Source: Manis javanica
Lineage: Eukaryota; Chordata; Mammalia; Pholidota; Manidae
DNA length: 64,000 nucleotides
Direction of reading: 5' to 3'
Assembly: GCF_040802235.1 (NCBI RefSeq)
Contig: NC_133170.1
Span: 7,951,001-8,015,000 of the forward strand
The notes under the pieces were generated by a model. The model had not been told where the DNA came from and did not search any database. It was given only the letters and a program-made list of their open reading frames with translations. The first letter of the stretch is position 1. Each line of letters starts with the position of its first letter. Both the position numbers and the translations under genes were made by a program. Positions 14,101 to 26,100 of the stretch are shown in pieces.

Positions 14101-17100
14101 TCTTTAATAATTCTTTGTATTTCTGTGGAGTCTGTGGTGATTTTTCCATTCTCATTTCTGATTATGTTGATTTGTGTTGACTCTCTTTTTCTCTTAATAA
14201 GTTGGGCTAGAGGCTTATCTATTTTGTTTATTTTCTCAAAGAACCAGCTCTTGGTTTCGTTGATTTTTGCTATTGTTTTATTCTTCTCAATTTTGTTTAT
14301 TTCTTCTCTGATCTTTATTATGTCCCTCCTTCTGCTGACTTTAGGCCTCATTTGTTCTTCTTTTTCCAGTTTTAATAATTGTGATGTTAGACTATTCATT
14401 TGGGATTGTTCTTCCTTCTTCAAGTGTGCCTGGATTGCTATATACTTTCCTCTTAAGACTGCTTTCGCTGCATCCCACAGAAGTTGGGGCTTAGTGTTGT
14501 TGTTGTCATTTGTTTCTATATATTCCTTGATCTCTATTTTGATTTGTTCATTGATCCATTGATTATTTAGTAGCATGTTGTTAAGCCTCCATGTGTTTGT
14601 GAGCCTTTTTGTTTTCTTTGTAGAATTTATTTCTACTTTCATACCTTTGTGGTCTGAAAAATTGGTTGGTAGAATTTCAATATTGTGGAATTTACTGAGG
14701 CTCTTTTTGTGAGCTAGTATGTGGTCTATTCTGGAGAATGTTCCATGTGCACTTGAGAAGAATGTATATCCTGTTGCTTTTGGATGTAGAGTTCTATAGA
14801 TGTCTATTAGGTCCATCTGTTCTAGTGTGTTGTTCAGTGCCTGTGTGTCTTTACTTATTTTCTGCCCGGTGGATCTATCCTTTGGGGTGAGTGGTGTGTT
14901 GAAGTCTCCTACAATGAATGCATTGCATTCTATTTCCCTCTTTAGTTCTGTTAGTATTTGCTTCACATATGCTGGTGCTCCTGTATTAGGTGCATATATA
15001 TTTAGAATGGTTATATCCTCTTGTTGGACTGAGCCCTTTATCATTATGTAGTGGCCTTCTTTATCTCTTGTTACTTTCTTTGTTTTGAAGTCTATTTTGT
15101 CTGATATTAGTACTGCAACCCCTGCTTTCTTCTCACTGTTGTTTGCCTGAAATATGTTTTTCCATCCCTTGACTTTTAGTCTATGCTTATCTTTGGGTTT
15201 AAGGTGAGTTTCTTGTAAGCAGCATATAGATGGGTCTTGCTTTTTTATCCATTCTATTACTCTATGTCTTTTGATTGGTGCATTAAGTCCATTTACATTT
15301 AGGGTGACTATTGAAAGATATGTACTTATTGCCATTGCAGGCTTTAGATTCGTGGTTACCAAAGGTTCAAGGATAGCTTCTTTAGTATCTTGCTGCCTAA
15401 CTTAGCTCGCTTATTGAGCTGTTATATACACTGTCTGGAGAGTCTTTTCTTCTCTCCCTTCTTATTCCTCCTCCTCCCTTCTTCATATGTTGTGTGTTTT
15501 GTTCTGTGCTCTTTTTAGGGGTGCTCCCATCTAGAGCAGTCCCTGTAGGATGCCCTGTAGAGGTGGTTTGTGGGAAGCAAATTCCCTCAGCTTTTGCTTG
15601 TCTGGGAATTGTTTGATCCCACCATCATATTTAAATGATAGTCGTGCTGGATACAGTATCCTTGGTTCAAGGCCCTTCTGTTTCATTGCATTAAGTATAT
15701 CATGCCATTCTCTTCTGGCCTGTAGGGTTTCTGTTGAGAAGTCTGATGTTAGCCTGATTGGTTTTCCTTTATAGGTGACCTTTTTCTCTCTAGCTGCCTT
15801 TAAAACTCTTTCCTTGTCCTTGATCCTTGCCATTTTAATTATTATGTGTCTTGGTGTTGTCCTCCTTGGATCCTTTCTGTTGGGGGTTCTGTATAATTCC
15901 ATGGTCTGTTCGATTATTTCCTCCCCCAGTTTGGGGAAGTTTTCAGCAATTATTTCTTCAAAGACACTTTCTATCCCTTTTCCTCTTTCTTCCTCTTCTG
16001 GTATCCCTATAATACGAATGTTTTTCCTTTTGTATTGGTCACATATTTCTCTTAGTGTTGTTTCATTCCTGGAGATCCTTTTATCTCTCTCTATGTCAGC
16101 TTCTATACGTTCCTGTTCTCTGGCTTCTATTCCTTCAATGGCCTCTTGCATCTTATCCATTCTGCTTATAAATCCTTCCAGGGATTGTTTCACTTCTGTG
16201 ATCTCTTTCCTGACATCTGTGATCTCCTTCCGGACTTCATCCCACTGCTCTTGCATTTTTCTCTGCATCTCATCCCACTGCTCTTGCATTTTTCTCTGCA
16301 TCTCATCCCATTGCTCTTGCATTTTTTTCTGCATCTCTGTCAGCATGTTCATGATTTTTATTTTGAATTCTTTTTCAGGAGGACTAGTTAGGTCTGTCTC
16401 CTTCTCAGGTGTTGTCTCTGTGATCTTTGTCTGCCTGTAGTTTTGCCTTTTCATGGTGATAGGGATAGTTTGCAGAGCTGGTACAAGTGACCGCTGGAAG
16501 AGCTTCCCTTCTTGTTGGTTTGTGGCCTTTTCCTGGGAGAATAGCGACCTCTAGTGGCTTGTGCGGGACAGCTGTGCACAGACAGGGCTTCTACTTCCTG
16601 CCCAGTTGCTTTGGGGTTTATCTCCGCTGTTGCTGTGGGCTTGGCCTGGCTGGGGCTGTTCCTCCAAAATGGTGGAGCCCCGTTGGAGGGGGAGCGGCCA
16701 GGAGGCTATTTATCTCCGTAAGGGGCCTCTGTGCTCCCTGCTGCCCAGGGGGTTAGAGTGCCCAGAGATCCCCAGATTCCCTGCCTCTGGTCTAAGTGAC
16801 CTGTCCTGCCCCTTTAAGACTTCCAAAAAGCACTCTCCAAACCAAAACAACAAGCAACAATGAGAGAGGGAACAGAGAGAATGGGAAAAAAAAAAAAAAA
16901 AGGAAAAAGCAAGCGATTTTTTTTTTTTTTTTTTTTTTTTTTGTCCTCAGGTGCCGGTCCCAGGCACTCGCTCTCTGGTCCTGCTGCCCTGTCTCCCTAG
17001 CACCAGGGTCCCTGTCCTTTCAAGGCTTCCAAAAAGCACCCACCCACCGGTCCCGCAGGGAAGGAACGCTCGATATTCTTTGTCCTCAGGCACTGGTCCC

Positions 17101-20100
17101 AGACACCTGCTCACCAGTCCCGGCGCCCTGCCTCCCTAGCACCGGGGTCCCTGTCCCTTCAAGGCTTCCAAAAAGCACTCACCAAAAAGAGAGAAAAAAA
17201 GGGGAAAAACGCGCGATTTCTTCCGTCCTCAGGTGCCGGTCTCAGGCACCCACCCACCGGTCCCACAGGGAAAAATGCGGGATATTCTTTGTCCTCAGGT
17301 GCCGGTCCCAGGCACCCGCTCACCAGTCCCGCCGCCCTGCCTCCCTAGCACCGGGGTCCCTGTCCCTTTTAGGCTTCCAAAAAGCACTCGCCAAAAAGAG
17401 AAAAAAAAAAAAAAAAAAGGGGGAAAAACGCGCGACCTCCTCCGTCCTCAGGCACCGGTCTCAGGCACCCGCCCGCCGGTCCCGCAGGGAGAAACGCGGG
17501 GTGTTCTTTGTCCTCCAGCGCCGTTCCCAGGCACCTGCTCACCGGTCCCGCCGCCCTGCCTCCCCAGCAACGGGGGCCCGTCCCTCTAAGGCTTCCAAAA
17601 AGCGCTCGCCAAAAAAAAAAAAAAAAAAAACCGCTCCGGTTTCTCTCCACCCGCTGGGAGCCGGGGGGAGGGGCGCTCGGGTCCCACCGGGCCGGGGCTT
17701 GTATCTTACCCCCTTCGCAAGGCGCTGGTTCCTTGCAGGTGTGGATGTGGTCTGGATGTTGTCCTGTGTCCTGTGGTCTCTATTTTAGGAAGATTTTTCT
17801 TTGTTATATTTTCATAGCTCTATGTGTTTTTGGGAGGAGATTTCCACTGCTCTACTCACACCGCCATCCTGGTTCCCCCTTTAGACCTTTTTTTTAAAGT
17901 TCTCAGAGCAGGAGCTTTTATTTTTGAAGTGTCGTTGGTATACAATCTTATACTGGTTTCAAGTATGCAACACACAACACAGGGGCTCAACAGTTACCCA
18001 TAGTATTAAATCCTCACCCGCACTAGTGCGGCTACTATCTCTCAGTATAGGGAGATGTTACAGAATCATTGGCTGTATTCTCCACACTGTACCGCTATCC
18101 CCATGACCAGCTTCTATGATGACTGAGAATTTTTTGTGCCCCTTTATCCCCCTCACTCCCCCCCTCCCATCCACTCCAGCTGCCCCCCCCCCCCGTGACC
18201 ACCGGCCCCTTTTTAGTGCCTCTGAGCCTTTAGACCTCACTGTTGACATACCTTCCATGATGAGCGTCACTCCTCTGTTACTCCCTCATTTCTGCTGACC
18301 CTGCTCTTTACTATTATTGGCATCTGTTTGCTGAGATTTTTATGTTCATAATTTACGTTCCATCTCTAACTTGTCTGTTTCATTAATGCATGTGACACTG
18401 ACGTAGACTTTCACACCTTGATCACCATTTACCAACCCGACTGGGCTCCACCCCAAGGTACCCCACTGCCTTCATTCTGCTTTCCCTGCACCTGTATTTC
18501 TCAAGTCTTTTCCATTTTCAACCTTCCATTCCTACCAGGAGCCTTTTTAAGCATTTTTTTTCCTGGTCAGCTCCTCCCGACAATTGAATATTCAGGAATA
18601 AGATTTGAGCTTTGGGAGACAGCAAACTATTGCAATATCTGATATTCTTGTTGTATGTAACCCAATGCTTTTTTATTGCACCACACCCACTATAAGGCAG
18701 TTTTCTCCTCTGTTGGGAATGTACCCCTTGGACCCTCGTCCAGTCTGTCAAGAATTGGAAGTGAAAACACAAATCTAAGTAGGAATGAAACTAAACAGGA
18801 TCAGGCAGCCACTTTGGAGATTCATCCCTTAGGTCTTAGAATATCTCCCAAATAGGTTCTGTTTTCCTAATAGGTACATCCTCTGTTCCCCTCTTCAGTG
18901 CCCATATACACACCCGGAAGACAGCATCATCCCATAATTTTACCCAGAAAGGCAAGTCATTCAAGGGGGATTTTTGCAGCTTTCCTGTCTCTTACCTCAA
19001 AAATTTCTTTATGTTCACAGACTCCTTGTGCTCTTCTGCAAGAGAAAGAAATGTCTTACCTCCTAAACAAGGCTAGTGCTTAGACCCATGTTTATGGGGT
19101 TTTCTTTTAACTGAGGCATAATTAACATGCAAGAAAATGCATAGACCTTAAGTGTTCAGTACAGGGATTTTTGATGATTTTACATATTCTGTTATTACCC
19201 CCAAAATAGCATATAGAACATTTCCATCACCCCAGGAAGACCCCTCATGCCTCTTTCCAGTAAATGTTCCCCTCCCCTGAGGCAGTCATTGTTCGCCAAA
19301 ATTCGTGGAATGAGCCTGTTTTAAATTTCATTTAAAGGTGGTCATTTACTATGTACTTTTTTGGCATCTGGATATTTTTGCTTAACCTAACTTTTAGAGT
19401 CAACCCTGTTGTTCCATGTAACTTTTTTTGATTGTGGAGTAGTATTCCATTGTATAATAATGCCGTAATTTGCTTATCCATCTTCCTGTGGGTGGATTCT
19501 TGGTCTGTTTACAGGTTTGAGTTATGAATAGTCATGTTGTGAGTATTCATATCCCAGTCTTCGTCTATTTTTCTTGGGTAAGTATCTAGGGATAGAATTG
19601 TGAGTGTTGTTTCTTTAATATTTTAAGAAACTGCCAAACCGTTGTCCAAAGTAATTGTGTGACTTTACACTCTATCAGCAGTGATGAGAGATTCAGTTCC
19701 TTCTTACCCTAACATTTGGTGATGTCAGTCTCATCTCTTAGCCATTCGTAGGCATGAGTGTGAAATCCGAATGTGTCCTTGATTTTATTTATTTCCCCTT
19801 CCCCCTTCCATTGTCATGGGCTCTCTTTAAGTCTTCAGATTCTTACCATTCCACAAACTTGTCTTTGTCCCCGATTCCCATAGGGAATCTTTCCCAGCTC
19901 AGCCAGTCCCTCAAGTTCTCCTAACTCCTTCCTTTCTCTGATCAAAGTGCAAGAAGGACGGCGAACACCTCATGCTGCTTCCTGAGCTGTTCACTCAGCT
20001 CTTTAGTGGTGCTGCTGTCTTGAACATCAGCTGTGAATTCTGAAGCTTCAGCTCTCATTCCCCTGGATTCCTCTGAAGTGATGAGTATGACTCTGTTGAC

Positions 20101-23100
20101 CTCCCCCGGCTTTTGAAGCTCTTTAGTTTATTGCTTGTACCGTAACACGTTATTTTTGTTTCTGCTTCCAAGATCCATCTACTCTTGTTACCCTTTCCCG
20201 TAAATGTCAGGGCACCTGAGGAATTCATTAACTATCCATTACACACACACGTAGAGCCCACATGTCTTAGCAGTAAGGACTTTCCATAATCTTGCCCCTC
20301 CCTCCTTCTTTTCTGCTTCTCTCCTCCGGTACTGTATACATTCATATTCCCAGCCAAACTGACCAAATATCAATGTATGAGAAACATACACCTGCAAACT
20401 ACGTTTGAGAGAATACTACAAAGGTTTCAAAGTGGGAGCTCTTCTAGTTTTCTAAAGTATGATTTCATTTGCATTTTTATCATCTTACATGCATTGTCTG
20501 TATAAAACTGAACTATCTGGGAAATAATGGGAATGTTTACCTTTTTCTTCAAGATTTAGGGATTGTTTGTATATAAACAGATTGCGCATTGTTAAAATAT
20601 TTTCATAAGCATCTCTCTCCCAAAATATTCTTCCTTCATGCTGTGATTACTAGTGAACTGAGCCTGAGCTGTTTTAAATCCGTAGTGTGGTTGGCAGGGA
20701 GGCGTCCCTTTCCTCTGTCCTTTCTTCTGCTGTGATGGCTGCAATCGGGTGGGAAGGCGGGTGGTCCTTTCTGCACAGGTGCACAGAGCAGGCTGTAAGG
20801 AACCCTGCCTCTGTTTCCCTTCTCTTGAAGGAATTGGAATGTCACAATTTTATTTCCTTGCATAAATGTTTCTGACAGATGATAAGTAGGGCAGACTGCT
20901 TTGTCAGGTACCAGAGTTTTCAGTGGTCTCCCGTGGCCTGACCATCATTTTCGCACCCCTCCCAACACTCACCAGCCTTTCCTGGCTTCATCGGCGGGTC
21001 TGGCGCCTTTAAGCACCCTGAATGACTGGCAGGGCCCTGGCAGGGCCCTCTGCCCTCACCCTTTCTGCTACCTCTTCTCCAGCTGACACTTGAATGGCTC
21101 ATAACAAAGCTCTTCCTCCTGTCGGGAGCCTGCCCACCCAGGGTGGTCGCTCCCCTCCTACACACAGGGACACGGGTGAGGGAGCGTCGTGAACAGTTCG
21201 CCATGAAGCGGGACCCCTAAACCTGGGGTCTCGGTCGCATCAGGCAGCCACGCTGACCGGCTCCACGCACTCTCCTCAGGACCAGGAGCTGTTGAGCTTA
21301 GGGGGTTTGGATCTCAGCTCTCCCGTGTGGTAGCAGGTGGCCTTGCAAAAACCGTTTTACTGTGCAGTGCCTCCAACTACTAACTTAAAAAGTGGAAATA
21401 ATACCAGTAACTCGGCTTTCATGGGTACTAAACACAAGACTGCATGTAAGAACTTAACATAGGATCTACCCCCAATGAAGGTGATGTAAGTTTTAGTTAT
21501 TATTAATTATTATTAGTCCAAGGACATCATTTCCTGCCTCCAATTTGAAGCTCAGCTTCTTGGTATAAAATTAATTAATAAATCCAAAGTAAATGCACCT
21601 TCTATCCCTGCTGTTGAACAGCTTCAGGCAGTATTCAGCCTGCATGAAACAGGTTCCTGCTCTTGGAAGTAAGGGACGGGACCAGGTGATTCCTGTCAAG
21701 CTCTCTGACAGAACGAGTCTGTGGTTTTAACTCCGACTCCAAGTTTCTACCCTAATCTCTTAACTGAAGTTGATGTGGAAGACCAGAGGGGAACGTGGGA
21801 GTTCCTGTTCTCTTCAGAGGGAGTCCTTGCAGAAGCGCAGCCCCCCCGCCTTTGCTGAGAAATCAGCCAGGGAGGCTTCTGGTGGGAATTCCAGGTGGGA
21901 GTCGTGCTGCAGGGTGGGGGAGGAGCCGGTGGAGCTGACATCTGCTGCATCGCCCCTTGTGCCAGACACTCTGCCAAACGCACTGCCCATGTGTGGTTAT
22001 CCCACCCCCGCCCCCGTACAGGAACCCGGCAAGGTAGGGCTGACTGTGCACACTTCACAGATCCAACCACTGAGGCTCATGGTTATGCAGCTGGTGAGGG
22101 CAGAGCCGGGATGTAGACAGCAGTCAGCCTGGGCCTAAAATCAGGGGTGAGCATACAACTGCATCATCAAAGCAACCCTTCATCTGTGGGGTAAATGGAT
22201 CCTCACTGAATCAGGCTGTTCCCAGCCGCCCTCTTCCTCCAGACCCCAACCTGGGAGCACTGCTTCTGTCGTCACTTCCAGTCCCAGAAGAGCTCGGCAT
22301 ACATGGTTAGCTGCTCCTTGAAGTGATGCTGACTTGAGACTATGGCCCTCCCCTCCCCAGCCCACCTCCATGCACTCACGGGGCAGAACTGGCTCTGTAC
22401 GTGCAGGAGCCAGGCCATCGGGGGCGTGTCCTGCTGCCGGCCTCCAGGACAGCGACCTCACCGAGCCGTTGATGACCTCGAGAGCCTTCCAAGGGAGCGA
22501 AGGAGGAGGGGACTCCGGACCTCACTGTACCACCTGTGTGAGGTCATTGTGTGAGCTGGGTCTCCATCTCTGCTGCTCTGTAACTACACAGTCCAAACTG
22601 CCCAGCACTCCATCCTCAGCTTCCAGCTGGGGAGAGAGGTATTAAGGCAACCAGAGCTGACCCCCAACTCCACTCAGAGTCGGGGGCACCCCAGCTGCCT
22701 CCCACTGCTGCAGTGACTTGTATCTGAAACTGCAAACCCACCTTTGCTTGGGGTGGTGTTGGGGGGTTGCTGGTGATCTCTTAATGTTGACTGTAGTGTG
22801 ATTTGAATTTTAAAAAATTTGCTTTCTTTCTTCACCACCACAAAATGTCAGTTTTCCTCCACACAGTTCTCCTTTGTGGCTTCTGGAAGCAGTCAAGCAG
22901 AAAAACTAGTGTGAACACCAGTAAGGCAGATCCTATATTTCCATTGCTCCACCTAGGGATGTGCTTAATAAATTTGACGTAAAACAGATACACAGAACAG
23001 GATCCAAATGTCTCCCTTTCCTGAGCAGGAAAGGTGCTAAAGCCATAGAAAGATGTGTGCTCTGGAGTGATCGTTTCGATCAGACACTGATAATTTTTTA

Positions 23101-26100
23101 CTTTCACAATTCAGTTTTTCAGAAGGGCTGGTAAAGCCTACCAGCACCACCCCCCGACCCCCAAATCTTCTTTTTCCTTTGTGAGAGACATCATTTTTTG
23201 ATCCAGCAACAAGAAAATCTCCAACATAAGAGTAATAATTGAGAGAGCCACCCAGCACTCTCCAAGTTCATGCTGTGCTTAATGGGAAATTTTACTGCTG
23301 CCAAGTGGATTGCCAAATCCATTTATATCTGTTACTGGCATTTCCTAAATTCTCCCAAAATGTCAATACTTTTTCAAAGCAAGCATCTGCTTTCAGTTTA
23401 AGCAAATGTGTCATGAGATTCGAGACAGGAATCCAAAAAGTTTCCTAAACTGACAATCTTAACAGGTCCTTAATTACTAAAAGAAAATATGGTGAAGCCT
23501 TATTTGCTTTTGCTAAGTATCTGTCATTGAGACAGAGCCAGGAAAGTGAGATGATGCGAATGTTTTTACTTAACATACAAGAAAAATAGACCCACTGCTG
23601 TGTAACCAGAGAGAAAATTCCCTGTGAAACTACAAGTGTTTAATGGCAAAATTTGCACATTATGGAGAAGATCTAATTTCTACTTAATGTTTCCCTCACG
23701 AAATCAGTGATGAAGATGTTATTGGTCCCAGGAAGCCCTTCTAAGGAATTTTAGCCTTTGGAAGTTCCTGGGGGAAACTTAAGAGGGTGGAGTTTGGCTT
23801 ACAGAGTATCAGATTTTTATTTATGTTGTAATGCCCATATGGATAACACAGGAGCTAAGACTTAGACGCACAATAGAGGACCTTCACAACGGAGCGTCTG
23901 TGAGAGAGAAAGCTGCCTTTTCCCGCTGCAGTGTTTCCCAGTGCCCCCCGCTGCCCACCCCACTGCAGCCTCCCCGCATCCGCCAGCATCCAGAGGTAGC
24001 CATCATCCAGGGAGATCAGCCGGCCACCGTCATCTTTCTCCTTGACTCCAGTTGTCCCAGGAAGTCTTCATTCTCCTTTTTTCTTAAGCTTTCATCATCC
24101 TGTTCCATTTAGCCTTCTATCAAGGATCAGTTGCTCAGGAATCCCACATAGTAACCAGGGCAGAGTCTTAAAGTGGGAGCTGAAGACCATCCTCAGGAGA
24201 ATCTCCTGAGAAGCATATTAAACATAGTGATTCCTGGGCCCCACCCCAGACCTGCTGAATCTTATGAGGCCTGGGCTCCCACATGTTACCAAGCACCCAG
24301 TGATTCTTAAGCACTAAAATTTGAGAACTGTTGATCTAAGGGAAAAGTGAAGACAAAATACTTTAGGTCATGGGGGATACCAGCCATCAGCTGGTGACTT
24401 TTTGGCATTTAAGGAAATGCAGGGTGCTGAGAGGCAATACAGACACAGTGCCTAAGCCCGGAGCAGTGGTTCTCCCAGCTTCCCTCACCTCCCAGGGATC
24501 CCTCATAGTAGCATCAAAGCTGTTTGAATTCCCTAACAGAAGCCCTGTGTCCCGTTTCCAGAGGGATTCCGATTGTTCCTCTCTGTGCCTCCTGCCTGAA
24601 GGTGTGCCCGTGGCTGATTGGAGAGGTGTATGCTGAGGTTTGATTTATCTATTTGTTCAGTTACTGTCTACTTAACTCAAGTTTTTCTGTGTAATTCAGA
24701 GAAACAACCTGTGGGCATGGTGCTTTAAATCACGTGCTTGGTCAGTTCAGAGGCAAATGTTATCTTCCTATTTTTCCCCTTTCGAATTGACCTGTCGTTC
24801 AGTCTGAACGGTAACAGAGTAGCCTTACATGGATGGGCTGACACTGATGATAGGCTTCTGGTTTCCTTTAATTAATTGACTTATTGTAGCACCAAAAATG
24901 GATGCATTAGGAAGTTTTAATACTGTGTGCTGCTGGCCCAGGGATGAGCTGTACTTTTAGAGTACATAGAGAATTTCCATTAAGATGGGAATTTGAAACT
25001 TGGATTTAGACGGAATTAAGACAGAATTCTGTTTGAAATTTTCCACCTCTCATTCTGTATCTCTTTAATGGAAATAACTGCTGCAACCTTTCTTTTCTAA
25101 GAAACTCTTGTGGCTTTGCTAAAGAAAAGGCTCAAAATTGCTTCTGATTCTTCCTTGCCTAAATATAATAAAGGTGACTTTAGCAATCACCCCTACAAGA
25201 TGCTGATGCCCTCCTTTGTGGCTGTCCATCAGCTGAGTGGATTCTGAACTATCCGTCTGCCATTTAGGCCTCCCCCACCTGGGGTTTGCTTAAAATGAGG
25301 GGAACTGACTGCGTGCTGCTGATGTTAGTTTACATTTAGTGCAACATATTATTTGATGTATTTAGTGGTCATTATTATATTAAAAATCTATTACATAATC
25401 AGAGGATATCACACACAGTATGTTAAAAATATGGTAGAGGAATAATCAGTCTGATATCCAACCTTCATATTTTGTGAATAGTTTGAAATGGGGAAGTATA
25501 TTGCTTCTGAGGGAATTTCAAAAACACCACATTCTCCTTTATCTTAAAAATTAAAGAAGAGGGAGATAGATTTTTAATGGGTGATTGTAGAACATTAAAC
25601 TAGTGAAATAAAAGCCAAAACATACATAGTACCAACTATGTGCCTGAGACAAAGAGGTCAGGTGACTTACCTAAGGAAACACGAGTAGTCAGTGGCAGAA
25701 GGATAGTCCGAACCCAGTCTTCTGGTTTTTGAATCTGTGCTTTTAACTGCTGTGCAGAGTCAGGTAGAGAAGCTGCTTAGCAGGGCCTGAGAAGCAAGAA
25801 GTGCTTGATAAATAGAAACTATGCTTACAGTTTTCTTATGATTTAAAGCTTGGGATTCTTCTGTCTTCCTTAGGATCACTTCTATAATATTAAAAGAGCT
25901 GTAGAAACAGATATGAAGTGGACAGTTATCCTTCTCTGTCAAATATTATTAGAGTATTGCAATGCTTATTTAAGGAGATTTACAAAGATCTGGGAATAAA
26001 GGAAATTGTAAAACCATGGCTTTAAAAAAAAAATAAAATGAGCAATTATTGAATTTCTGTTATATGCAGATCACTGTCCTAAATTTATTGACTTTTCTTC

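Larger units (their letters stand above)
11178..17879 (-). mobile_element. Full-length young L1 (LINE-1) retrotransposon
   Basis: The element runs antisense to TMTC1 from a 5' end reading AGGGGGAACCAGGATGGCGG (minus strand, 17879) to an A-tail at 11154-11177. It has a tandem-repeat GC-rich 5' UTR, intact ORF1 (307 aa), a 168-bp spacer, intact ORF2 (1280 aa) and a G-rich 3' UTR with ATTAAA 18 bp before the tail. Both ORFs are uninterrupted and the RT and endonuclease motifs are present, so it could be retrotransposition-competent. It is flanked with its 3' extension by a 17-bp direct repeat. Confidence 0.93.

Noticed and set aside
12049..15051. Several + strand frames of 60-166 codons across the L1
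   Set aside because: They are antisense shadows of L1 ORF2, rich in hydrophobic residues because of its A-rich coding strand.
15775..16440. 221-codon + strand frame
   Set aside because: Antisense shadow of L1 ORF1; the repeated [16 protein letters not shown] block mirrors the coiled-coil repeat.
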